NCBI GenBank assembly: GCA_903813345.2
Contig: CAIIXF020000008.1
Location: 18,276,822 to 18,340,821 of the forward strand
Direction of reading: 5' to 3'
Length of the DNA stretch: 64,000 nucleotides
DNA from: Owenia fusiformis
Taxonomy: Eukaryota > Annelida > Polychaeta > Sabellida > Oweniidae
Below are positions 45,801-51,890 of this stretch, piece by piece; position 1 is the stretch's first letter; each line of letters opens with the position of its first letter. The position numbers were made by a program, and so were the translations under genes. The notes beneath the pieces are model-generated. The model saw only the letters and a program-made list of their open reading frames with translations, did not search any database and was not told the DNA's origin.

Positions 45801-48628
45801 TGGTATACATCCAAATGAATGTTCAAAATGTGCATCGCTGATCATGCATCAATAAATCAGGGATTGTAGCTGTGTAACAGTACTTACTTTTCTTAGTTGG
45901 ACGATGATACATCAGTCAGAACGATTACGGTGATGATCACATGTGAATCAAAATACAAAACATATTTTCTCATCGCCACCCTGTGTTACAAGGCAATTGT
46001 GTTACTGATTGGTGGATTCATAGTTTGGCCTGCTTTGTAAGTAACTATGTCGTAATGTCACATTAAATCGTTCGATAATTTCATCAAATATAAATATTGT
46101 AAATCTCAACAGTTTATAAAAACATCATGGATATGCACTACACAGTCAAGCCAAGTAACTAAGTCAACATTCGAAAATAAAAATCTCAAAAATCTTACAT
46201 CTTTGATTTCCAAAATAATTTATGAGGTAGTTATCAAGATGATAATACACATTTTAACGTATTAATTTTGAGTACACCTCGAATCCATTCTTAACAAAGC
46301 GTTCTCAAAATTGAACATTTTACATTTCTAAATTAATAAGTTCCTTGGAATACAACTTAACTGTTGACGATTTAAGTCATTAATAATATTTCCCTTAGTG
46401 ATCCCATGCCAAATAGACAGTAACTGGGTCAATGTTTTGTGTTCAACCTTGTTTTCATGACTTTTTAACATGAGTCGGCAATTATGTAGGAAATTTCATT
46501 TCCAAATGTAAGCGTGTCAACTCCTGTTTTTGCACAATATTTAGCCTTTTATAATGATAGATCGCCAAAATCTGCATGTACCTCTCAATGAGGCGATATG
46601 TTTTTAAATTTATAGATGTAAGCTCTAAACTCAAACAAAAATTCAAACCACCCGCTATTATTTTGATTACACAAGACGAAATTTCCACTCCCGGGGAGCA
46701 CTTTTTTAACACTTTGAAGTGGGATTCTTGAGAAATCGTTCGAATTTTCACAAAAAGTTTCATTAAGTTTTATTGCTTTGTTTAAGTCTCAACTAATATC
46801 ATACTCAAATCCGATACCATAATTATGAATTAAAATGTATCATTAAACTCACCAGGTTATATGATAAACTGTTTCGAGAATTGATGATATCAGTTAACTG
46901 TGGATATTTATATAAACTGTTAGTCGGCATGTATTCGACAGTGAATGTACACGCCTGATGTATGCATCAACGTGTGACTTAAATATCAATTCGTGACTAT
47001 CATATTTGGCTTTCAAAAATTAAGTTGGAAGTTACAGTGGTAGGAGATTAACGAAAACATCCAAATATCCGAACGACGTCAAGAATTAACAATACACTTT
47101 TCGTGCATCGCGAACAAGGCAAGGTTCTGTGATCCAGCAATGTGCATTCCGAATGAAAAAGTCACAAATATCAACAAATTTCATTGAGTAGGATATTACA
47201 TTCGAAATCACAACTTTCAAAATATATGTTTTAACCAAGAATTGTAAGAACTTGAAACATGTTGTCAGTTTTTCCAACCGCGTATCCTCATTTACGTTCT
47301 TTGACAAGAATGACTCCATTTGGAAACATGGATTTTCTTGATTATTCTTCAAAACTACCATTGAAATATAAGTATGTAGGATATTACAGTGTATATTGAC
47401 ACGCATTTGTTTGCTCCATATCATAAACAAATAAATGCAGTTCCATCTTTCAATATTTGAAAACAGAAAGTTCATTCTGTATGTAAACAAGAAAAAATAC
47501 ATTTGTGGTTGGTTCATAATGAAAAACGACAAATAACATACATCTTTTGAAGTAGGGGTATACAAGGACACAGTGGAAAATCAGAAATTTAGACCATTTC
47601 CCCAAGATTGCTTCCCCAATATGTAACAGAACATCAAAATTATCATTTACACGTTTGCTGATAGGTTTATTGAAAATAATTAACCAGAGGTTTACTTCAA
47701 TTGTGGCACCATTCTTAGTAAATATTAATGAACATACAAATATCGAATGTTGACTAAGTTACTTGGCTTGACCGTACAGAATAAGCTTAAAACATTTTCG
47801 GTGATTTATATAAAATGTGAAATGTTGGAAACAATCTTTTCATTAAACATATATAACGATATGTTCCAAGTTAAAGGCAGAATCAGCCAGAATCGAAGTG
47901 AAAACGGAAACGTCTACTCAGTTTTTCAAAATTATTAAAGGAAGTACTATTCAAAAAAATCTTGACATTTATGGTACTAATCTAATATTAAAAGTTTACG
48001 TATGCTAAGTTATGACTATATTTTCAGGTTCATGTCTGTGAAGAAAGGCTTCGTTCATTTCTCTGAGTTTGTTATCGCTGTGTTTACTAGTTTGTTGGTC
48101 AGCATTTTGCTGGTTGTTATATCGTTCATGATCCCGACTGAACCGAATGCTTTGTTCATCATTAATGGATGCCTCATATTATTCACAACGATTTTGACTA
48201 CTTTACTGATTTTCATTCCAAAGGTAATTTCAAAATATCCGACAAACAACATTATAAGCATATTATTTTCAGAAGGGGTTAACTATGTAAAAAATGTACG
48301 CTACGGTTATATGTTTAGATATTTAAAAGCGAACATTTCTGTTTAGGCCACTGTAATAGCAAGAGGAGGTGACAGACTTTCCCAGAAGTTATTTTCACCG
48401 ATCGGTGCAGCGTTTGGTTTCCTTGGAACGGTTGCTAGTGAAGGGCAGATGCCAGGACTGGGTGCTTCCAAATCGATGAAAATGCCTGGAGTTGCTCTCG
48501 CTGCAGGAACGATCGAAAGAAGTGGATACAATACTTCATTGTACAAGGAATATCACCACCATGGAACGCCTGGATCTACATCGTCTAATAATGGCGCAAA
48601 TAAAGATGTTGATAGTGGAATGTTATAA
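21565..48628 (+). CDS. GABA-B-like class C G-protein-coupled receptor, multi-exon gene
   Basis: At least 15-16 exons over 27 kb, listed separately, encode in order a signal peptide, a Venus-flytrap ligand-binding domain and a seven-helix domain with a short tail. Family hallmarks seen: FAQKAVEDINSN near the start of lobe 1; a Cys before TM3 (VDMCK) and in the second extracellular loop (MITCES), the expected disulphide pair; WFVTDPM after TM4; LLIFIPK at the end of TM7. These match GABA-B rather than mGlu receptors: there is no cysteine-rich domain between flytrap and TM1. GABA-B receptors couple GABA binding to Gi/o. Whether this divergent copy binds GABA, or is the binding or the partner subunit, cannot be read from the sequence. 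About 20 residues between 34587 and 41304 are not located, and the join at 30507-34081 is uncertain, so the gene could be damaged. The tail lacks a visible coiled coil. Confidence 0.85.
22361..23103. mobile_element. Palindromic element, CACACCAAACTAGTT family, copy 1
   Basis: Both ends carry ctatcacaccaaactagtt in inverted orientation. The interior repeats short 'cgttc / gaacg' motifs. This copy is inverted relative to those at 26831 and 28277. It sits in intron 1 of the receptor gene. Confidence 0.85.
23237..23374 (+). CDS. GABA-B-like receptor exon 2 (lobe 1)
   Basis: 46 codons between agtttattccag and ACG/GTAGGT, phase 0 at both ends. The peptide starts DNGIANVTSKLFDYICKGLN, then PFMFTPFIIAEDVVNAVCDK and WGCIT. 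It corresponds to the helix-strand-helix of lobe 1 that in GABA-B receptors precedes the 'VSYxSTSPxLSD' loop. Confidence 0.75.
23571..23630. mobile_element. Mariner-type terminus
   Basis: acgagggttgtcccataagt resembles the outer end of mariner elements (acgaggg-tgtycaataagt type). No matching inverted end was found, so the copy is truncated or rearranged. The transposase relic at 24290-24700 may belong to it. Confidence 0.5.
23675..24162. mobile_element. GC-richer MITE with ~30 bp inverted ends
   Basis: The left end is ccaatcacatttgtcgcacg, the right end inverted is cacagtcacatttcctacgg. Inside, motifs like gccgcag and gcggcgag recur. It stands out in an AT-rich intron. No clear target duplication was identified. 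Confidence 0.65.
24290..24700 (-). pseudogene. Mariner/Tc1-type transposase fragment, frameshifted
   Basis: On the minus strand the sequence reads KLGHIPTQRRTAMEKVYKQY, two stops, then MLKTGNTSLEEAPRSGRPKS, ITCWRIALDFDTSKSTAHRV, MIKILG. After a one-base shift it continues VTKVASRFVPHTLTEEQKK. The GRPK hinge and the helix-turn-helix before it ('RSGRPxxxDD ... STxHRxLxxLG') are those of IS630/Tc1/mariner transposases. Stops and a frameshift make it a pseudogene. The catalytic domain is missing. Confidence 0.8.
25780..26130. repeat. Dispersed repeat, sister copy of 59765-60620
   Basis: The segment around gatggttgattgaaatcaa and the later cacttcaaatatttgacttt matches 59765-59956 plus 60514-60620 with moderate divergence. 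This copy lacks the insertion present in the other. Confidence 0.75.
26287..26416. mobile_element. Mini-palindrome (130 bp), copy A
   Basis: Ends ggtcacatttgctccgat and its inverse, with inner inverted segments such as caatcggccgg. The sister copy is at 51627-51754. Too short to code. Confidence 0.75.
26831..27629. mobile_element. Palindromic element, CACACCAAACTAGTT family, copy 2
   Basis: Starts acccccctatcacacc and ends ggtgtgatagtagggt. It shares long stretches with copy 3 (for example gggctcaatctggctgtggt). The frame reading SYPFLPVLRKRRKTGSIWLW in several copies is the TIR, not a protein. Confidence 0.85.
27640..28275. repeat. Short repeats between two palindromic elements
   Basis: The start (ttgtattgacaaatgcaact ... 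ggctatcggattaacctatt) matches the MITE at 59337-59635. The rest has three degenerate units with 'gagcaaggctcctttatc' and 'atggcggccatttt'-like motifs. No gene is seen. Confidence 0.5.
28276..29106. mobile_element. Palindromic element, CACACCAAACTAGTT family, copy 3
   Basis: Begins with a homopolymer run of about 23 C (28277-28299) merging into ctatcacaccaaactagttc, and ends ggtgtgatagtagggt. It is about 90% like copy 2 by eye. Confidence 0.85.
29284..30330. mobile_element. Inverted-repeat element (1047 bp), ends GGGGCGATCC
   Basis: The left arm (29284-29510) and inverted right arm (30130-30330) share aaaatgctctcattttgtga and the following tttttttcacatattc. The unique centre of ~600 bp has no supported gene. 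Confidence 0.8.
30424..30507 (+). CDS. Probable GABA-B-like receptor exon 3 (lobe 1), disturbed 3' end
   Basis: After a strong acceptor (tctatcttgtattttcag) a phase-0 frame reads LGMGDRIQYSEINKYHTRV, then HAAASDCAF, before TAG at 30508. The position, length and the 'NKY..TRV' stretch match the GABA-B segment 'SYGSTSPxLSDxNKYPxFFRT'. No good donor follows. The only phase-compatible one is TTTTA/GTCTGG (exon end 30509), which is poor. A 3.5 kb palindrome begins 35 bases downstream, so the original exon end may have been lost. Confidence 0.45.
31730..32345. repeat. Tandem repeat ~190 bp unit, about four copies, in the palindrome loop
   Basis: Units start gagaggttggcatagtct and include ttggcataatgtctaattat, caatcagactatga and atttagtacatgtat. 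Copies vary in length. Confidence 0.75.
32405..32960. repeat. Two diverged copies of a ~145 bp unit
   Basis: Shared motifs include cttagttctcatcatct, atagcaga-tccttg and tcagagccaggtg. A fragment recurs inverted near 32950. Confidence 0.55.
34081..34165 (+). CDS. GABA-B-like receptor exon 4 (lobe 1/2 linker), boundaries uncertain
   Basis: The frame ARIFAFDAIIERFKWEKIGL matches the GABA-B 'ARLAxIxxFxWxxVA' segment. The acceptor may be ctttctgccag (exon start 34081) or gattag at the palindrome border (exon start 34063); both give the same phase. The donor may be CTG/GTATTG (end 34138) or CCG/GTACAT (end 34165). A further open stretch after ttttttag at 34280, reading DVYFQGG, could be a small extra exon, but I could not match its phase. 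Confidence 0.6.
34477..34587 (+). CDS. GABA-B-like receptor exon 5 (lobe 2)
   Basis: 37 codons, VAALFKEEIGKGNITVGAEI followed by LFNIDGSSPDVIWETLK, between gttctttattttag and AAG/GTATTC, phase 0 at both ends. It corresponds to the first helix and strand of flytrap lobe 2. Confidence 0.75.
34800..35045. repeat. Minisatellite with 'gaagccggcttttacaaact' units
   Basis: About four ~65 bp units of cagaagccggcttctgaagt followed by caccaagaagccggctttt-type sequence, lying in the intron after exon 5. Confidence 0.75.
35055..35850. repeat. Direct repeat ~350 bp, two full copies and one partial
   Basis: Units start tcacgatcattgtgatgtgc (35058), tcacgatcatttgtatgtgt (~35412) and ccgatcattttgatgtacat (~35762). 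The first two are near-identical across tataactttcatgaaaatga and ggtaaattacattctaagca. Confidence 0.8.
36115..36215. repeat. Short tandem repeat ~31 bp
   Basis: Variants of atatatttatacacttatgg + acattta repeated three to four times just upstream of the intronic SGNH ORF. Confidence 0.7.
36344..36964 (+). CDS. SGNH/GDSL-hydrolase-like protein, intronless, inside a receptor intron
   Basis: A complete 206-codon frame, ATG to TAA, without introns, lies between receptor exons at 34587 and 41304. ILVFGHSLIHWL is block I (GHS in place of GDS), YLQLGGNDLSS is block III, and YDAKGIHLSEKGNQKF is block V with the catalytic His (usually DGxHLxxxG). SGNH proteins are esterases/lipases; whether this one is active is unclear since the block V Asp is shifted. 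Intronless SGNH ORFs of this sort are common in invertebrate genomes and are partly linked to retroelements (an esterase domain occurs in ORF1 of CR1-type LINEs). No RT, tail or target duplication is seen here. It may be a retrocopy or domesticated ORF. Confidence 0.65.
   Translation: MAETPVTKILVFGHSLIHWLNEHQQKYLKNLSLDDSFKLHFLGIRGGNFGWNSNSKSRFQKRSLQAYLSSEVKKFRPRIVYLQLGGNDLSSRRYNENDIAMKIYSLAMFLLEGFDFIKFVGIGHAFKRLLPTAKYELYERRRLAMNKKLNILTSSDTHICAFPNQGFYNDVDELYDAKGIHLSEKGNQKFATNLKRILIFARDKTT
38038..39452. mobile_element. Element with ends TATTGAAAATGGATYC (1.4 kb)
   Basis: The left end is attcttactattgaaaatgg, the inverted right end tagaatccattttcaatagc. The same ends bound 58066-58616. It contains the 168 bp tandem unit above. 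No coding content was recognised. Confidence 0.55.
38190..38545. repeat. Two tandem copies of a ~168 bp unit
   Basis: Units share gattatggtccc/gattatagtccc, ttactggccctgattg, gggaaagagttgtatttagg and gataggacctcctacccttt. The copies start near 38192 and 38363. Confidence 0.8.
39686..41151. mobile_element. Palindromic element, CACACCAAACTAGTT family, copy 4, interrupted
   Basis: The left part (39686-39948) and right part (40795-41151) are family sequence; the right arm is an inverted copy of the left. A deletion joins aaggt to ggcaactt near 39903. A mariner-like MITE interrupts it. Confidence 0.82.
39949..40792. mobile_element. Mariner-like MITE nested in palindromic copy 4
   Basis: Ends CAGGGTGTTCAAAAAAAACG and inverted CAGGGTGTTAAAAAAAACGC, flanked by TA on both sides. 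The pre-insertion sequence aaaTAcgttct is still visible in copy 2 (near 27270). The interior is itself partly palindromic. Confidence 0.85.
41304..41513 (+). CDS. GABA-B-like receptor exon 6 (lobe 2)
   Basis: 70 codons between cgtctttttatag and CAG/GTATAT, phase 0 at both ends. It starts LYKHGFYGRHHVILSYYPTV and includes ECSRSNMFEVLQGALG, matching the GABA-B 'AYKxGxYGxxYxWIxxGWY ... C ... M..AL.G' region. The segment that normally precedes it (the 'RIIxGxFxxxxAxxVxC' strand and helix) was not found between 34587 and here. Confidence 0.82.
42119..42358 (+). CDS. GABA-B-like receptor exon 7 (flytrap, YDxIWAIALAL)
   Basis: 80 codons between ctttgttatag and TCG/GTGAGT, phase 0. It contains YDTIWAIALALNATIHDVEY, the conserved GABA-B helix 'YDAVWAxALALNxT', and ends LYGNLLNVNFQGIS, the usual 'F.G.SG.V' turn. 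Confidence 0.88.
42631..42697 (+). CDS. GABA-B-like receptor exon 8 (end of lobe 1 core)
   Basis: Begins after atattgtag with GHFYYNNTRGFRQFKTYIGL and ends GGAT/GTGAGT, phase 1. It follows the 'FxGxSGxVxF' motif of class C flytraps in a diverged form. Confidence 0.75.
42801..42896 (+). CDS. GABA-B-like receptor exon 9 (last flytrap strands)
   Basis: Phase 1 in and out, between tattttacag and AAAG/GTACAT. It reads NGELSTSIGYVEVDKKRVVI and ends DIIWKSK, the 'xxIGxYxxxxxxLxxxxxxIxW' strand pair that closes the flytrap before TM1. Confidence 0.8.
43466..43616 (+). CDS. GABA-B-like receptor exon 10 (TM1)
   Basis: Phase 1 in, phase 2 out (CATTT/GTAAGT), after atttcacag. The 'GGxxPPDR' linker typical of GABA-B receptors (GGAAPPDREIK) is followed by the first membrane helix, AAIFVLSVIAAIGIVLALIY. 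No cysteine-rich domain is present. Confidence 0.88.
43995..44133 (+). CDS. GABA-B-like receptor exon 11 (TM2 and start of ECL1)
   Basis: Starts after atttccag, ends AAG/GTGCGC, phase 2 in and 0 out. WPIITSVIIVGCILLDVYVL is TM2 and corresponds to 'PxxNxxxxxGCxLxYxxVxL'. The Cys in VDMCK is the conserved TM3-proximal cysteine. Confidence 0.85.
44236..44320. repeat. Short hairpin in intron
   Basis: gtgcaatacctgtatatgc returns as gcaggtattgcac after ~45 bases, with ccgggaatatat between. Possibly a mini fold-back element. Confidence 0.5.
45105..45203 (+). CDS. GABA-B-like receptor exon 12 (TM3), GC donor
   Basis: 33 codons after gtttatttaag: ATTGLLIFGFTFFCGGMTVK is TM3, then LWGVYKFFSQDKT. The reading frame only continues into the next exon if the donor is ACG/GCAAGT, a GC-AG intron. 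The local GT would break phase and meet a TGA. Confidence 0.82.
45529..45654 (+). CDS. GABA-B-like receptor exon 13 (TM4)
   Basis: 42 codons between catggcttcag and ACG/GTAAGT, phase 0. AWLMLIFFFLLVADVTLVAV is TM4, followed by the family hallmark WFVTDPM. Confidence 0.88.
45897..46036 (+). CDS. GABA-B-like receptor exon 14 (ECL2 and TM5)
   Basis: Between cttttcttag and GCTTT/GTAAGT, phase 2 out. VMITCESKYKTYFLIATLCY carries the ECL2 cysteine and the 'YKxxLLxxGxxxAW' equivalent, YKAIVLLIGGFIVWPAL (TM5). Confidence 0.86.
48028..48223 (+). CDS. GABA-B-like receptor exon 15 (TM6 and TM7)
   Basis: After atattttcag, phase 2 in, ending CCAAAG/GTAATT. FSEFVIAVFTSLLVSILLVV is TM6 and ALFIINGCLILFTTILTTLL is TM7, closing with IFIPK, the strongly conserved end of GABA-B TM7. 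Confidence 0.9.
48347..48628 (+). CDS. GABA-B-like receptor last exon, C-terminus altered by a MITE
   Basis: 94 codons including the stop, after acatttctgtttag. The tail starts ATVIARGGDRLSQKLFSPIG, is glycine/serine-rich, and now ends DVDSGML plus TAA. The last three codons and the stop belong to a transposable element inserted at 48617. Removing it and one 9 bp duplicate gives DVDSYYYDHRKS followed by TAATAA. No leucine-zipper coiled coil or RxR retention signal is seen. Confidence 0.82.
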   Translation, partial: ATVIARGGDRLSQKLFSPIGAAFGFLGTVASEGQMPGLGASKSMKMPGVALAAGTIERSGYNTSLYKEYHHHGTPGSTSSNNGANKDVDSGML

Positions 48629-49378
48629 AAACCCTTCGACCTTCGACCTGCACCTTCGACCTTCAGCTTCGACCTACAGGGTATCCAAAAAGCGGGCCAA
48701 AAAGAAAGTTATAAAAACCCTTCGACCTGCACCTTTGACTTTTCTTATGAAAATTGTCAAAGTCCCAAAATATTTCTTTGAAAAACGACTAAGTCCAACT
48801 TCACATAGATTATGAAATTAAACGGAGCTCTGTCCTCGTCGAAAGCTATAGCTGCCATCTCTTGAGTTTACATCGGCGAAATACTTTATAGGCCTGGTGA
48901 CGTCATCACTTTTCGGACAAGATTTCAAAGTTAAATAACAAGTTATTGACGCCATATCCCGTTTTAATATTGATCACACAACAAGACTAAAATTGGAACT
49001 CAATAAATAGAACAGTAATTGATCGCTACTTACTCTAATCTTACTTCGATTCAATCGAATCAAAACCAGGAAGTAAGTTCTAAAAAGGGAAACTTCCATT
49101 TAAACTACCCGATTGACTACCCGATCAACATCAACAGAATCTTAATTTGATAACATGAAAACGCTATTTCACCCCTGTAACTATACCTAGAGTACTGCAA
49201 ACGTTGCTACAATTTAAGATCTTAACGATCTCACCTGTGAACCACAAATCAGGTGACTCTTGCGTGGTCTGAGATCGGCAAAAATAAATTCTATAATATT
49301 TTCTTTTTGGACACCCTGTAAGTCGAAGGTGAAGGTTGAAGGTGCAGGTCGAAGGTCGAAGGGTTTTTATAACATTCC
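48617..49378. mobile_element. MITE inserted in the last receptor exon, perfect 9 bp TSD
   Basis: Ends GGAATGTTATAAAAACCCTT and its inverse, followed by repeats of cttcgacc; inverted termini of ~75 bp with few differences. It is flanked by GTTGATAGT at 48608-48616 and 49379-49387. The 762 bp element has no coding capacity. A 9 bp duplication fits Merlin- or Mutator-like elements. The first codons of the element, GGA ATG TTA TAA, now end the receptor. Confidence 0.92.
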
Positions 49379-51626
49379 GTTGATAGTTACTATTATGATC
49401 ACAGGAAGTCATAATAATGTTAAAGGCTACGTCAGAGAACTTATCAATGAGACATATAATATATCTAAACATTGTACACTGCGTCAAATGTGAAATTCCA
49501 AGCAATTTCTAGACGTGCAAAGATAGTCTAGGAACTCCGCGTATCTAGAGATTCCAAGACGTGTCAAGAGGTGCAAAGACCTCGCGTGTAAAGAGCGTGT
49601 CAAGAGTTTTGATATTTCTTTGCACAGCCTTATCAAAACAAACAGTATAATTAGACCGGCCACATGTTGTTATGCCCTATAGTCGCGCTTAATTATACTT
49701 TACTAGAATTGGAATATAACAATCATTTTAATTTCGTGTTAATAATAATTTGTGTTTTTTAAATCATTATCAAAATAAAATTAATTTAAAAGTATGCGTG
49801 TAAGTATAGGCAATAGCTTAGTCGAAATGAGTAGATGTGTGCAGATGGAGATCGCCTATGTATTTTGCTAAATCTGACATTTTTACAGGATCATGTTAAA
49901 GATCAAATGAAAACAAGAAATGTGTTTTTCTTAGGTTTATCTACCCTGATTTCGAGTGATTTTAACTTGGACGCATATTCCTAGATATTAAAACAGTTTG
50001 AATAATTAACAAAGTCCACTTTGAACCGTGTCAATCAAATTGTCAAATATGTAGATAGCACATGCAGGCCCGAATACAGGGGGATAGATTGGTTCTAGCG
50101 ACCCCCCCCCCCTCCGTGACCAAAATTGCATTTTTTTACCCCATACTGAGCACCTTTTAAATTATTTTGCTCATTTTTGAACTAACATTGCCAAAAGTAA
50201 ACTCCCCCTGGAATTTCTTAAAAAAGTAACCCACCCCTTGGCAAATCCTGGCTATGGGTCTGAAACGCCTGAAACATGCTCTGATATAATGAGGCATATT
50301 CTGTGATCTGAGCATATCAGATGGGAAGAGTTATGAATGTCAATAAGTGTGATTGTTATCATGTAATCATCTACCTTAATGTCAATACATTACATAATGT
50401 AGTAAGGCATTGTACATGTATTTAACAACAGGCACATCCTTCTTCAAAGGACTTCATTTATACTTGTAAAATACCCTTCCAGCGAGGATGCAACAGGCAC
50501 AGTTACACAAGTCTTATGACCCCAATTAGATGAAATATGAGCTGGGATGAAAGATCTCAAAAATCAAGGGCTGGGAAGATCCCGGGGGGAAGATTTGAGA
50601 TGTCATGGTTTACTATCATGACGCTGAAACATGTGTCGCTTATTGTCACCTGTATTGATCATGATGGGGCGACGGCAGTGCCCCGAGTCTTTTTGATCTG
50701 TTTAATCTTATTAGTTACTATTTAAAATTGAATAATTTAGGACCCCGGAAGCAAAACAACTCTTTGTTATGAAAGGAATACACCACCCACATGGACAGAA
50801 CCCCTCATGTAAACCATCTATAAATACCTTTGAAATCAATTTGATTTTCGATCTACATCTGAATCTCAGATGGAGAGTACTCTTTGACAAGATCAACATT
50901 TAAAAGTGTAGGAAAGTTTTGATAAAGATGTTTAATAGCTAATTATTCAGACATATTGTTCTTTCATGTTGACGATCATCGAACATAATTGCAATCAACT
51001 TCCATGATATTTGCAATTTTGAATTTTGAATTATTTTGAATGCAAATGTACTCAAGTACTATATCCTGAGTTCTGCCCGGATCCCCGAAAACGTTTAAAA
51101 TCAAACTCGATTATTTAGCTAGACTTCAAAATAAGGGATTCAATAGAAACATGAAATCCATATCACTGTATAAATTGTGGAATTTCTAGTAATTTTTAGA
51201 CGTGCTTAGCCGGTCTAGAAACTCTGCGTATCTAGAGATAGAGGAGGGGAGAGAGGGCTAATTTTATAACTGAAATTAAAAATAGCTTATGATCTATAAA
51301 TATAATATATGGTTGTTCTTATAATGAACAACTATTGGTTTAATATCTGATATGTGGACGGATATTTATTGATTTGGTTTAAAAAGAAACTGAATGTAGG
51401 GTTGCAAAAATGAGGGAGACAAAGACGTTCGAAGGGTGGGGGTAAAATTTGATTAAAATTAAGCTGAGACAGAATGAGAATAAACATACCTGTTAGTTGC
51501 TCATGTAAACGAAAACAAATTAGAGGGTTCATTAGCACCGCAGACCAGATTTGCAAAATTGGGGGAGTGCATTTTCCCAGGATTTCAAACAATACTATAT
51601 CTAAAATGTTGCCCCTCATATGCCTG

Positions 51627-51754
51627 GGTCATATTTGCTCCGATTCATCGGCCGGGGGCCGGCCGATTGAGTGTTTTTTCAAACATGAAAACAATTTTAA
51701 ACAAAATACTCAATCGGCCGGAGGGCGAACGATGAATTTGAGCAAATGTGAACC
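51627..51754. mobile_element. Mini-palindrome (128 bp), copy B
   Basis: ggtcatatttgctccgat and inverse ends, with caatcggccgg inside, as in copy A at 26287. Nested in the CACTA-like element. Confidence 0.75.
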
Positions 51755-51842
51755 AGACATTGCAAATTCCTTCAAAATTGAACTAGAAGTTTCAAATGAA
51801 AGCCATTCAAAGCTCCTTTCTTCTCCCTTCTCTATTGGTTAA

Positions 51843-51890
51843 GCGGGGGGGGGGGGTGCGATCATTCACGAATCGCACCCCCCCCCCTGG
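51843..51890. repeat. G-run/C-run hairpin
   Basis: A run of G with tgcgatcattcacgaatcgc between it and a run of C, able to fold back. Confidence 0.6.

Noticed and set aside
47086-47571. 161-codon minus-strand open frame
   Set aside because: It lies antisense in a receptor intron, has no recognisable domain, an odd composition rich in F/I/Y/C as expected from AT-rich DNA, and no splice or promoter context.
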